This document shows positions 1 to 7,651 of a stretch of 23,049 nucleotides of DNA, one piece after another. The notes under the pieces are model-generated. The model was not told the DNA's origin, did no database searches, and saw only the letters and a list, made by a program, of their open reading frames with translations. The stretch comes from Oribacterium sp. (GTDB lineage Bacteria > Bacillota_A > Clostridia > Lachnospirales > Lachnospiraceae): NCBI GenBank assembly GCA_017940955.1, contig JAGAXP010000063.1, positions 1 to 23,049 of the forward strand, in the 5' to 3' direction. The position numbers and the translations under genes are program-made. The number at the start of each line of letters is the position of its first letter. The stretch's first letter is position 1.

Positions 1-1324
1 AAGCAATATTATTATCAATGGCTGTAGTGCTTATACCTATTATTTCTGAAAGCTCGTGTTTTGTTACATATGGATTCTGCTTGATTTCCAACAGGATTGT
101 CTGCCTTCTGGGATTTAATATGGGTCTATCCACATCGGAATTACCAACTTTTTTACCAATCTTTTTACCAACTTCATTAAGCCTGTTAAACGGAATCGTA
201 ACCACAATTGAATTTTCTCTAAAGGTAATAGCATCCTTGCCATATGTGTCAATAATGGTAGGAACTCCTCTTCCAGACTTTTCACTAATATGCAGTTGCA
301 AGAATATCTCCGATAATTTCTCATTAACCGGAACAGACTCACCAAGATAAAACCCTTCCATTGTCTGTGCCGGTGCCAAGGTCCCTCTGGATAATATTTC
401 GATTCTATCAGAATAAACTGAAATCATCGGTTCATTTCCGGACGCCCAATAATTATGAAGTACTGCATTAATAATAGCCTCGCGAAATGCTTTGTTATCA
501 AACAAAGGTACTTCTTTGCGTTCAACGACTCTGTCTGTTTCATCCGCTTGTATAATATTCAAAACATCTCCATACTGGAGCAAACTATCCAGCGAATAAA
601 GAATACAATTATTGCCAAATTCACGAACAGAAAACAAAGGCGCACTCTTCGTTTTCCCCTCAAATATTGAAACCCTGAGCGGTATATGAGAATTATCTGA
701 TAGAAGCTGGGCAAGCATATTATACTCACCGTCTTTATTTCTAAGTTTTAAGTTTTTCTCAAACGTTTCTTCTTTAAGAACTATCCCTTTTGAGCCATAA
801 TATCCAAACAGTTTGTTAAAGGTTAAGTCCTGATATTTTGCTGGAATAGTCTCTATAGTTTCTATACGCCCGTCCAAAATTTTAAAAAGCTGGATTTCAC
901 GTTTTGGATATTTCTTTATATTATTTTTTGAAGATCCAATTCTGATAAAACGAGTTTCACGGAAAGATGTGGGTATTTCCGTTGCCGGTGGAATAAGTAA
1001 TGCAACTACTCTTTTACCGTTGATTTCTACCTCTTCAAAAGAAAAATTAATACTTGGAGAAAGATTTCTAGCCAAGTAATTTTGATACGGTTCTTTGTTA
1101 TAGTCACAGTACTGATTAAAATTGGTTCCAACTATCTCATGGGTATCATCATTAACACCCCAAATAAAATACGCCATTTCCTGATAATGAAATGCTGCTG
1201 CATTCGACAACGCAGAAACATATTCTCCAAGCTCTTCCGGCTGAAACCAGTTCTCTTTAAATTCAAACCATTCTTGTTCATCGTCATAAGAACATAGCTC
1301 GATAATCTTATCTGTCAAACTCAT
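1..1324 (-). CDS. AlbA_2 (Schlafen-type) ATP-binding transcriptional regulator, 3' end cut by window
   Basis: The reading frame starts at ATG 1324-1322 and stays open to the window edge: 441 codons are visible and the stop lies outside. Residues about 10-135 look like an AlbA_2 nucleic-acid-binding domain (WGVNDDTHEIVGTNF, then FRETRFIRIGS). Residues about 275-380 match the GHKL-like ATPase half of COG2865 regulators (FREAIINAVLHN, DRIEILSRG, LHISEKSGRGVP). A winged-helix start follows (TKHELSEIIGISTTAIDNNIA, about 421-441). Residues 385-395 (VGKKIGKKVGN) form a short repeated linker; similar repeats are, from memory, common in this family. Such proteins are usually predicted DNA-binding regulators or defence-associated factors; the exact function is unknown. 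The only Shine-Dalgarno is weak (AAAAAGG, about 11 nt from ATG) and lies inside a repeat array that probably serves as an autoregulatory operator. It is transcribed alone, with a terminator-like hairpin upstream. Confidence 0.85.
   Translation of the reverse strand, partial: MSLTDKIIELCSYDDEQEWFEFKENWFQPEELGEYVSALSNAAAFHYQEMAYFIWGVNDDTHEIVGTNFNQYCDYNKEPYQNYLARNLSPSINFSFEEVEINGKRVVALLIPPATEIPTSFRETRFIRIGSSKNNIKKYPKREIQLFKILDGRIETIETIPAKYQDLTFNKLFGYYGSKGIVLKEETFEKNLKLRNKDGEYNMLAQLLSDNSHIPLRVSIFEGKTKSAPLFSVREFGNNCILYSLDSLLQYGDVLNIIQADETDRVVERKEVPLFDNKAFREAIINAVLHNYWASGNEPMISVYSDRIEILSRGTLAPAQTMEGFYLGESVPVNEKLSEIFLQLHISEKSGRGVPTIIDTYGKDAITFRENSIVVTIPFNRLNEVGKKIGKKVGNSDVDRPILNPRRQTILLEIKQNPYVTKHELSEIIGISTTAIDNNIA
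140..172 (-). repeat. Intragenic triple 12-bp repeat matching the promoter boxes
   Basis: TTACCAAC, TTACCAAT and TTACCAAC (plus-strand sense) start at 141, 153 and 165, again exactly 12 bp apart. They encode the VGKKIGKKVGN linker of the AlbA_2 protein. The order of box variants (C, T, C) is the same as in the promoter cluster at 1329-1360, and the 4-nt spacers are also T-rich. Confidence 0.85.
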
Positions 1325-1327
1325 AGA

Positions 1328-1400
1328 TTTACCAACCTTTTTACCAATGTATTTACCAACCAGATTCATTATATCACATTGGTAAATAAGTTGGTAAATA
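1328..1400 (-). promoter_or_regulatory. Promoter with five phased TTACCAA/TTGGTAA boxes (putative operator)
   Basis: In plus-strand terms, TTACCAAY starts at 1329, 1341 and 1353, and the inverse TTGGTAA starts at 1379 and 1391. Within each group the spacing is exactly 12 bp. The two groups are inverted around a perfect minus-strand -10 box, TATAAT (1373-1368). The three boxes on the gene side fall in the predicted 5' UTR and overlap the weak ribosome binding site; the other two fall where the -35 region should be. This layout suggests a repressor or autoregulatory site controlling the AlbA_2 gene. No protein-binding evidence can be read from sequence alone. Confidence 0.6.
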
Positions 1401-1413
1401 AATCGGTTAGATC

Positions 1414-1497
1414 TAAAAAAACAAACCCTCCGCAGTTCATGTCAAATAGCAGAAGTAATTATCCATCTAATGACATGCCCAGAAGGGTTTGTTTTGT
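1414..1497 (-). terminator. Long imperfect hairpin with T-tract, terminator-like
   Basis: Arms AAAACAAACCC (1417-1427) and GGGTTTGTTTT (1485-1495) pair perfectly. A second pair, CATGTCA/TGACATG (1437-1443 with 1471-1477), stacks inside, separated by a partly unpaired internal loop. Read on the minus strand, the hairpin is followed at once by seven T (complement of 1414-1420). It would therefore stop transcription coming from the 1.5-1.9 kb side before it reaches the AlbA_2 promoter. It is long and AT-rich at the base, so a small structured RNA or a repeat remnant is also possible. Confidence 0.5.
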
Positions 1498-1662
1498 ATT
1501 TATCAAGACGCTTAAGGATAAGCGCGTTTGCACTAAGGCTCATTTTGGGGAAGTAACTATTATTATCACTTACTTATCATCATGGCCAAGTCTACCGAAC
1601 TACGCCAGTACTTACGCCATCGCTACGCCAATATTTTATATTTTTTATGAAGATATGGGAAT

Positions 1663-1764
1663 TTATGTGAAATTTATGATATGTGGGAATTCCGAAATAA
1701 TAAGGCTTAAGAACTTATGGAGAGATACGTGAAATCCGGCACTGACGCCGATTCCAAGCTTCAT
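1663..1764 (-). CDS. Small ORF of 33 codons with strong ribosome binding site, function unknown
   Basis: On the minus strand AAGGAG is followed after 9 nt by ATG (1764-1762), opening a 33-residue ORF that begins MKLGIGVSAGFHVSLHKFL, ends PHIINFT and stops at TAA (1665-1663). The peptide is hydrophobic with several His residues and no charge-rich segment. I do not recognise it. Upstream there are two weak promoter possibilities: CTGACA-17-TGTATC (1861-1833) and TTGAAT-15-TATATG (1823-1797). A terminator-like hairpin lies about 170 bp downstream at 1414-1497. It sits in a 618-bp gap between the EAL gene and the AlbA_2 gene. Chance occurrence of SD plus ATG cannot be excluded. The opposite strand also shows short coding-like stretches broken by stops, so a decayed element is an alternative. 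Confidence 0.33.
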   Translation of the reverse strand: MKLGIGVSAGFHVSLHKFLSLIISEFPHIINFT

Positions 1765-1942
1765 AATTTATATCTCCTTAAAAAGTGTTGAATTTCCATA
1801 TAATCCAAGCTTCTCTAATTCAAAGAAGCCCTGATACAGCGCACCTAGTGTACCATGTCAGAGCTAATTTGTACATCTTAGAGTTTCCTATATGACTCAA
1901 AATATGTGTTTGCAAGGGGGAGTCAATGATTCCAATGTCAGA

Positions 1943-3133
1943 TCAGTCTCTTATATCACAGAGACTTATGACGATCACGTCGTCAACGGAAGGATGCTTG
2001 ATGAAATAATCCGTGGTTTCCACGTTGTGGTAGACGCCGTCGTCGCCGAGTTGTCTTGTGGTGACGGAGACAGTCTTTTTGCCTTCTTCATTAGCCTTGA
2101 GAAGATTCTGACGGTTAAAGGCTGCTTCGAATAATGCTCTGTCGTCGGGGTGCATGGTGGCAGCTCCGTGGACGATGAGCTCGTCAAAGTTTCCGGATGC
2201 AGGACATGAGGTGGTGGTGAAATGCTCATAAGCCATCATGTAGTAGCTGTTCCTCGTCAGATTTGCAAATATAACAAGAGGATACTTCATGAAAACTGCA
2301 TCCATCAGAAGCATGATGGCACTCTTCGGGGTCTGGACAGCAAGAATGTCTCCGGTGTCCACACTGTTATCCTCTTCCAGGCAAAGCTCACAGAACTTTT
2401 CCTTTGGCATGGGTCTCGCATACAGGAAGCCCTGTATCCGGTCGCAGCTGCAGGTTCTCAGGAAGCCAAGCTGCTCCTGGGTCTCCACACCCTCTGCTAC
2501 GGTTTTCATGTTGAGCCGCTGTGCAAAGTAAAATATACTTTCCAGAACAATCCTTTCCTTCTGGCTCTCGCAGTTGCCACTGAGAAGTGAGCGATCGATC
2601 TTCAGTACGTCCGCCGGAATGTCCTTTACAAACTGGAGAGAGGACAGACCGTATCCGAAGTCGTCGATAGCAACTGAAAAACCGCCCTCTCTTATATTCT
2701 TCACCCACTCAAGAACCTTCTCCGATTCTGAAATCAGGGCAGATTCCGTTATCTCAACCTCGAGATACTTATACGGAACTCCGTAGTGGTCCGCAATAGA
2801 CTTAAACTTCTCCACAAACCGGTCTTCATTGATGTGCCATCTGGAGAAGTTTGAAGAAATCTGTATCTTGACTCCCTTTTTTCTCAGTTCCGCAACCGTC
2901 TTGCAGGCCTTTTCGGCCATATACCAATCAAGCTTATTGATGGCATCGGTTTTTTCCAGCTCAGGAATAAAGGCATCCGGCGGAATGATTTCCCCGTCCT
3001 CCTTCACCCATCTTACAAGAGCCTCCGCCCCCACGATCTTTCCTGTTATGGCATCATATTGAGGCTGGTAATAAGCCTTCAGTTCCCTCTTCGCAATCGC
3101 TTCATAAACTTTTTCAATAATGTTTCCTTCCAT
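1943..3133 (-). CDS. EAL-domain cyclic-di-GMP phosphodiesterase with C-terminal sensor-like domain
   Basis: A 396-residue soluble protein predicted to hydrolyse c-di-GMP to pGpG. Residues about 16-250 form a complete EAL domain with the metal and catalytic set in place: E37 in EAL, N95, E127 in EITE, D157-D158 in the DDFG loop, K178 in LKID, the AEGVE motif at 213-217, and Q234 in IQGFLYARPM. Nothing essential is missing, so it should be active. Residues about 268-396 (LVIFANLTRNSYYMM, MHPDDR, QLGDDGVYHNVETT) resemble a PAS-like sensor module that in my recollection usually sits N-terminal in Lachnospiraceae signalling proteins; here it is C-terminal. An in-frame ATG at 3148 lacks a ribosome binding site, while the ATG at 3133 has AAGGA 7 nt upstream, so the later start is chosen. 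The gene follows the FIST hybrid kinase by 111 bp and is probably functionally linked to it. Confidence 0.92.
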   Translation of the reverse strand: MEGNIIEKVYEAIAKRELKAYYQPQYDAITGKIVGAEALVRWVKEDGEIIPPDAFIPELEKTDAINKLDWYMAEKACKTVAELRKKGVKIQISSNFSRWHINEDRFVEKFKSIADHYGVPYKYLEVEITESALISESEKVLEWVKNIREGGFSVAIDDFGYGLSSLQFVKDIPADVLKIDRSLLSGNCESQKERIVLESIFYFAQRLNMKTVAEGVETQEQLGFLRTCSCDRIQGFLYARPMPKEKFCELCLEEDNSVDTGDILAVQTPKSAIMLLMDAVFMKYPLVIFANLTRNSYYMMAYEHFTTTSCPASGNFDELIVHGAATMHPDDRALFEAAFNRQNLLKANEEGKKTVSVTTRQLGDDGVYHNVETTDYFIKHPSVDDVIVISLCDIRD

Positions 3134-3244
3134 AATTAATTCCTTCATATTACATCACAAACTGCATAGGCTGTCCAATCCACCAATTACATAAACAATG
3201 GCCTGTATTATCTTTAAAACAGACTCCTTACAAAATACATTGCA

Positions 3245-6200
3245 TCACTCGTTTAGTATTTCGCTCATCTGTTCCCACTCGAACTCGTCTGCTGCATCAG
3301 AAAGTCTCTTCACCCTGTCTCTTTCCTTTGGCGGAAGGTTGTATCGGGATAAAGATTCGAGGATGCCGGTGAGCTTGTTAAAATCGTACTCCTCTATAGC
3401 TTCCTTTATGGCGCCGTAGGCTTTTTGAAGACCTGCGGGATCGATTTCTCCCATGCCTCCGGTCTTTCCTTCCTCAAAGTCATATTCATAGGACATTATC
3501 TTCTTTGCAAGAAGGAATAGCTCCGGTACCTTATCGTCTATGTCGGCAATGTCTCCCGCGTCCCCATCCTTCTCGAGAAGGGCACAAAGGCGGCTCAGTC
3601 TCACAAAGCCAACCAGGAAGGAAGAGCTCTTGAGAGCGTGGACCTTGATGGTGAAGCCCTTGATGTCCCGGCTGTCATAAAGTGCCTGTATCTCTTCCAC
3701 CGCAGCGGGGAATCTTCTAATGTATTCCTTGAGGCTCCTCACAAACATCTTGGGGCCGGCACAGGCATTGAGGGCATGGTAAATGTCCAGCTCCTCATTC
3801 ATGAAAAGGGAGGCCGGATACGGCGGGCCGGAAACATTACCCTGACCATCCGTTCTGATCTCGGCAGATCTGCCCTCTTCGTCCACAGGTTTTGCCGGAG
3901 CATCCTTAAGGTTCACAAGCTCCTTCGGAAGATACTGGATTATGGCCTCCTCAAGAAGCTGAGGCTTGATGGGCTTCGTCACATAATCGTCGAAACCTGC
4001 CTTCAGGTACTGCTCACGGGCGCCGGTCATGGCATTGGCCGTAAGGCAGATAACCGGAACCTTAGCCCTCCAGTCCCCGAGCTTCCGAATCTCGTGGAGG
4101 GTTTCGATGCCGTCCATCTCCGGCATGCGGTAGTCCAGCAGTATCAGGTCATAGCGGTTCTGCTGTATCCAGATGAGACAGTCCGCACCGCTGACCGCCG
4201 TGTCGAGCTGAATCTCTGTTCCGTCCAGAAGCCCTTCCACCACATGAAGATTCATGGGGGCATCGTCCACCACCAGAATCCTGGCCTCTGGCGCGGTGAA
4301 GCCAGGCTTGTACACCTGATTCTGGCGTCTGTCCTTACTGATAAGAAGCGCAAAGTTACCCACCGGTGACCAGTCCACAACCTCCTGCTTCAGATTGAAG
4401 CTAAAGATTGACCCGATACCGTAGATACTTTCCACCTCCAGATGGCTGTCCATGGCCTGAAGGAGTTTCTGGGTAATGTTTATGCCGAGGCCCGTTCCCT
4501 CCACGCCCCGGTTTCTTTTCTCCTCGATGCGGTCAAAGGCATTGAAAAGCCTGGGTATATCCTCCCGCTTGATGCCTACGCCGCTGTCGATAACATTGGC
4601 CCTGAGTACAACTGTCCCGGCCTCTCTGTCCATATCCAGAAGAACCGCGCGAATCAGAATGGAGCCATAGTTTGTATACTTAATTGCATTGTTAATTATA
4701 TTGAGAACGATCTGCTTCAGCCTGATGACATCACCGCGCATGATGCAGGGAATTCTGGGATCCACCTGTACCCTCAGGTCGAGCCCCTTGTCCTGGGCAC
4801 GTTGTTTAACCATGTTGAGGAGGTCATTCAGAACGGATCTGGAATCATATTCCACCGGGATGATGTTCATCTTTCCGGCTTCGATCTTTGAGAAATCAAG
4901 TATGTCGTTCACGAAAGAAAGCAGGATATTTCCGGCATCCTGAATGTTCTCGGCATACTTACGGGTCTTTGGCTCCTCGGTATCCCTCAGGATCATCTCG
5001 TCCATTCCGAGGACAGCATTGATAGGGGTGCGGATCTCATGGGACATGTTGGACAGGAAATCCGACTTCGCCTTGTTGGCCTGCTCTGCAATATGGGCCA
5101 TCTCGTCGTACTCGTTGGTGGTAACCTCCAGGAAGTTCAGGAGTCGCTCATTAAGGGGCACTATGTCCCGTTTGCCATAGTCACTTTGGAGCTTGAAAAG
5201 ATCATTCCTAACCTCCGCATTCTTTTCTCCCTCTCTCATGGCAACTGCCACCAGTGTTCCGTTCTGGATCTCTCCGTTCCCTGCAAAACCGCAGATCTCA
5301 CCCATTGCGTAATAATAATTAAGTCCCACACAGTTTCTGAGATAGCATTTTATTTCTTCACCACTCTTATCCTTAAGTATCATCTTATGGATATAGCACA
5401 CGAAAATAAGAAGCCCCTCCGCACCGAAGGAATCAATTATCTTACTGCCGGCATCTGCTTTTCTGAGAAAGTCCTCCGGGTTTCCGTAACCAAGCCTCAG
5501 CTTGTCACCATCACGTATGCCGCCGTTGTAAAACAATTCTCCGGAGTCATTGAAATCCATAGGGATGAATATATTCTTTTCCTCATTATGGTTTGCGATA
5601 AGTGGAAATTCCCTCACGTTCTGAAGGAAATAATCATTAAGCTCCACCCCGAGGTAATGCTTGTAAATATCAACCGGAGATTGATCATCAAGACTTGTAA
5701 GGCAGATATCCGCCAGTTTATTCTTTTTGGTTTTGTCTATCTTTGCGGTAAGCTCACGACCTACCGCCTTCCATGGCAGCTGCTGGTTCATCATGATATG
5801 AAGGTTCTCACCGAAAAATGCAGCCAGGGCAATGCCTCTGTCTGTCATATGATCTGTCATGATAAAGCCTGACTGATCCTCCGGAAGCTTAGACTCCACC
5901 GGTTCTCCCGCAAGGCCTCCGAAGAAGGGCACCCTAGGGAAGGGTGCGGAAACCTTCTCCAAAAAATATCTGCTTCCTATGTCTCCGCCTATAGACATGA
6001 CGCAGACACCCTTTAGGTTTTCATGTAAGTTAAGAAACTCCACCGCACGGCTTATGGCTTCCTCCCGACTTAAGCTGTTATAGTCAAGGGTACAGGTTTC
6101 CACTTCGGCTTCATCAAAATAAAAGAAGCTTATCCTTACTGTACACCTTCCATTTATGCCATCATTTACTGCCTGGGATCCCGCTATCAGTTTGATTCCG

Positions 6201-6376
6201 GGATAGGCGCTTTTCAGCACTCTGCCCACCTGCTGCATCTGGATATGCGTCGCATTGGAGCAGCTTAAAAAGGCAAAGGTGCTCCTTGCATTCTGGTACA
6301 GGGAATACAGCTTTGCGCTTGCAAGTAATTCAAAGGTCTCACTTTCGTCATGTACGATGAAGGTCTTCTGGATCAT
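3245..6376 (-). CDS. FIST-domain hybrid sensor histidine kinase (FIST-HisKA-HATPase-REC-Hpt)
   Basis: A 1043-residue protein without membrane segments, so a cytoplasmic sensor. Residues about 28-385 are FIST N and C domains, thought to bind small ligands such as amino acids. HisKA follows, with phospho-acceptor H446 in NMSHEIRTP. The HATPase domain has its N box (INNAIKYTN, 561-569), G1 (DSGVG, 597-601) and G2 (GTGLG, 627-631). The REC domain has D704-D705, phospho-acceptor D748 in LLDYRMPEMDG, and K801. The Hpt domain has H913 in HALKSS. A helical tail of about 70 residues ends the protein. All phosphorelay residues are present. The start is supported by GGAG 5 nt before ATG. A strong terminator-like hairpin lies only 25 nt upstream of the start, so expression may be controlled by attenuation. 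The following EAL gene is a plausible output, but no separate response regulator with a DNA-binding domain is nearby. Confidence 0.94.
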   Translation of the reverse strand: MIQKTFIVHDESETFELLASAKLYSLYQNARSTFAFLSCSNATHIQMQQVGRVLKSAYPGIKLIAGSQAVNDGINGRCTVRISFFYFDEAEVETCTLDYNSLSREEAISRAVEFLNLHENLKGVCVMSIGGDIGSRYFLEKVSAPFPRVPFFGGLAGEPVESKLPEDQSGFIMTDHMTDRGIALAAFFGENLHIMMNQQLPWKAVGRELTAKIDKTKKNKLADICLTSLDDQSPVDIYKHYLGVELNDYFLQNVREFPLIANHNEEKNIFIPMDFNDSGELFYNGGIRDGDKLRLGYGNPEDFLRKADAGSKIIDSFGAEGLLIFVCYIHKMILKDKSGEEIKCYLRNCVGLNYYYAMGEICGFAGNGEIQNGTLVAVAMREGEKNAEVRNDLFKLQSDYGKRDIVPLNERLLNFLEVTTNEYDEMAHIAEQANKAKSDFLSNMSHEIRTPINAVLGMDEMILRDTEEPKTRKYAENIQDAGNILLSFVNDILDFSKIEAGKMNIIPVEYDSRSVLNDLLNMVKQRAQDKGLDLRVQVDPRIPCIMRGDVIRLKQIVLNIINNAIKYTNYGSILIRAVLLDMDREAGTVVLRANVIDSGVGIKREDIPRLFNAFDRIEEKRNRGVEGTGLGINITQKLLQAMDSHLEVESIYGIGSIFSFNLKQEVVDWSPVGNFALLISKDRRQNQVYKPGFTAPEARILVVDDAPMNLHVVEGLLDGTEIQLDTAVSGADCLIWIQQNRYDLILLDYRMPEMDGIETLHEIRKLGDWRAKVPVICLTANAMTGAREQYLKAGFDDYVTKPIKPQLLEEAIIQYLPKELVNLKDAPAKPVDEEGRSAEIRTDGQGNVSGPPYPASLFMNEELDIYHALNACAGPKMFVRSLKEYIRRFPAAVEEIQALYDSRDIKGFTIKVHALKSSSFLVGFVRLSRLCALLEKDGDAGDIADIDDKVPELFLLAKKIMSYEYDFEEGKTGGMGEIDPAGLQKAYGAIKEAIEEYDFNKLTGILESLSRYNLPPKERDRVKRLSDAADEFEWEQMSEILNE

Positions 6377-6400
6377 GGTTTCTCCGTATTCGAGGGCAGC

Positions 6401-6452
6401 AAAAAACGCCGGACATAATGCAGCTTATCTACATTAAATGTCGGCGTTTTGG
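6401..6452 (-). terminator. Strong hairpin plus T-tract in leader of FIST kinase (attenuator or terminator)
   Basis: AAAACGCCG (6403-6411) pairs with CGGCGTTTT (6442-6450), ACAT (6413-6416) with ATGT (6438-6441), and AATGCAG (6417-6423) with CTACATT (6429-6435). There is a 1-nt and a 2-nt bulge and a 5-nt loop. One pair is G-U on the minus-strand RNA but A-C on the plus strand, which favours function in minus-strand RNA. On the minus strand the stem runs into six T (6406-6401). It ends 25 nt before the FIST kinase ATG, leaving no room for a promoter in between. Confidence 0.65.
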
Positions 6453-6594
6453 GTGCGGATATAAATTAACAAGAAGATTCTTACCGTAAAGTGTATGTCA
6501 GACAGTGATGGTAATGAAATTAATCCCGTAAATGTTCTCCTTATATACATTTCCGGCTGTCCCGGCCCGATAGTGTATACAATGCTGTAGCTTG

Positions 6595-6620
6595 AAAAAA
6601 GGAGCCGGAGTGCCCGGCAG
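6595..6620 (-). terminator. Short terminator directly after PAP2 gene
   Basis: On the minus strand, immediately after the PAP2 stop codon, GCCGG and CCGGC form a 5-bp GC stem around GCACT, followed by TCCTTTTTT. The stem is short, so termination may be partial. If it works, the 140 bp between it and the 6401-6452 hairpin should contain the promoter and leader of the FIST kinase. Confidence 0.45.
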
Positions 6621-7517
6621 TCAGTTTTTCTCAAACCGTGGGAATACCATAGGGTAAACTCCCATTAAAAGAAACATTATGATCGCATAACGGACGGTCC
6701 TTATCAAAAAGGCGGCAAGGCTTGTGCCTGCCAGAAACTGCTTGTCAAAAGGCAGCTTCAGGAGTGTATTCAATACAAAATATATTATTACAGCGCCCAG
6801 CACCCGAAGGAGCATCGCAGGTATCCTCCGGGTTCCCTGAAAATTCACGAATTTTCGTTCAAAGGGTATGGCCGCTATGGCACCGATGAGGCATCCAAGG
6901 GAAGTATAGTAATCAGTCGTACGTACATATAATATTCCGGGAAGCACCGATACCAGCAGTATCAGATTGTACAGCTGCTCCTTCTTTACATATCGGTCAA
7001 GGAGTGTGAATATCCCCATTACCGCAAATCCCAATATCCATCCTGCAAGCACGTCCGTAGGATAATGCATACCTGCCACGACTCTTGAAACCCCCACCAG
7101 TATAGTCAGCACCATAGCCAGTAACCATAGCCATTTCTTTTTTGCCTCCTTCGCAAGTGAGAAGTACAATGCCGGAACCGAAGCGCTGTGCATGCTGGGA
7201 AAAGAATAGCCCTGGGCTGCCACATCCATGGCTGCTGCGCCCTTATCCTGTAAAGCCAGCGGCTTCACCCTGTCAGGATACTCCATATAAGGTCTCGGTC
7301 TCAGCACAACCGATTTGATCATGGGAAGCCACATATTAAGTGAAGAAACCATGAGCGCAAGCTTCTGCCCCACCTCTTTTTTATAGCAGAACGTCACTAT
7401 CAGAACAAGCATCAGTATCCCTGTCTCTGCACCAAAAAAATCCAGAAACTTCGCAAAGCCTCCCGAAAAACCAAAATTTGTCTGAATGCTCTCGATAAGC
7501 TTACCTTCCCATTCCAT
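6621..7517 (-). CDS. PAP2-superfamily membrane phosphatase
   Basis: A 298-residue multi-span membrane protein of the PAP2 (phosphatidic acid phosphatase type 2/undecaprenyl-diphosphatase-like) family. The three catalytic motifs are in order: K68-x6-R75-P76, PSMHS at 107-111 with H110, and S144-R145-x5-H151-x3-D155. The second motif has Met where PSGH is usual, which occurs in this superfamily. It probably removes phosphate from a lipid phosphate on the outer face of the membrane; undecaprenyl diphosphate, phosphatidic acid or phosphatidylglycerol phosphate are all possible, and substrate cannot be told from sequence. About five further hydrophobic segments follow to residue 290, making it longer than minimal PAP2 enzymes. 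AGGAG lies 10 nt before ATG. It lies 134 bp downstream of lgt and ends a run of envelope genes. Confidence 0.9.
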   Translation of the reverse strand: MEWEGKLIESIQTNFGFSGGFAKFLDFFGAETGILMLVLIVTFCYKKEVGQKLALMVSSLNMWLPMIKSVVLRPRPYMEYPDRVKPLALQDKGAAAMDVAAQGYSFPSMHSASVPALYFSLAKEAKKKWLWLLAMVLTILVGVSRVVAGMHYPTDVLAGWILGFAVMGIFTLLDRYVKKEQLYNLILLVSVLPGILYVRTTDYYTSLGCLIGAIAAIPFERKFVNFQGTRRIPAMLLRVLGAVIIYFVLNTLLKLPFDKQFLAGTSLAAFLIRTVRYAIIMFLLMGVYPMVFPRFEKN

Positions 7518-7651
7518 ATACCGTTCTCTCCTTCGTCGTTTTTTCCTGTTTTCAGATCATTTCCCAAATATCATATCCTTACCGAAAACAAACTGCAGCC
7601 TTTCCGACTTCGATGGATCCTTTTTTGTCCACGATGCCCTCCTGCTCCTGA

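Noticed and set aside
1379..1732. 117-codon plus-strand frame across the intergenic hairpin
   Set aside because: It begins inside the TTGGTAA operator boxes and runs through the terminator-like palindrome. Composition is not gene-like, although short stretches to its right read like protein in several frames.
3134..3148. Upstream ATG of the EAL gene
   Set aside because: No ribosome binding site; AAGGA overlapping it serves the in-frame ATG at 3133.
5039..5872. 277-codon plus-strand frame inside the FIST kinase gene
   Set aside because: It is antisense to a fully conserved kinase domain, has no ribosome binding site of note, and its translation shows no recognisable domain; it reflects codon bias of the true gene.
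6453..6594. c-di-GMP (GEMM) riboswitch before the FIST kinase
   Set aside because: The conserved GEMM core and receptor motifs are not present, despite the nearby c-di-GMP phosphodiesterase gene.
6434..6634. 66-codon minus-strand frame after the PAP2 gene
   Set aside because: It needs a TTG start inside the PAP2 3' end, has no ribosome binding site, and crosses a terminator and a hairpin.
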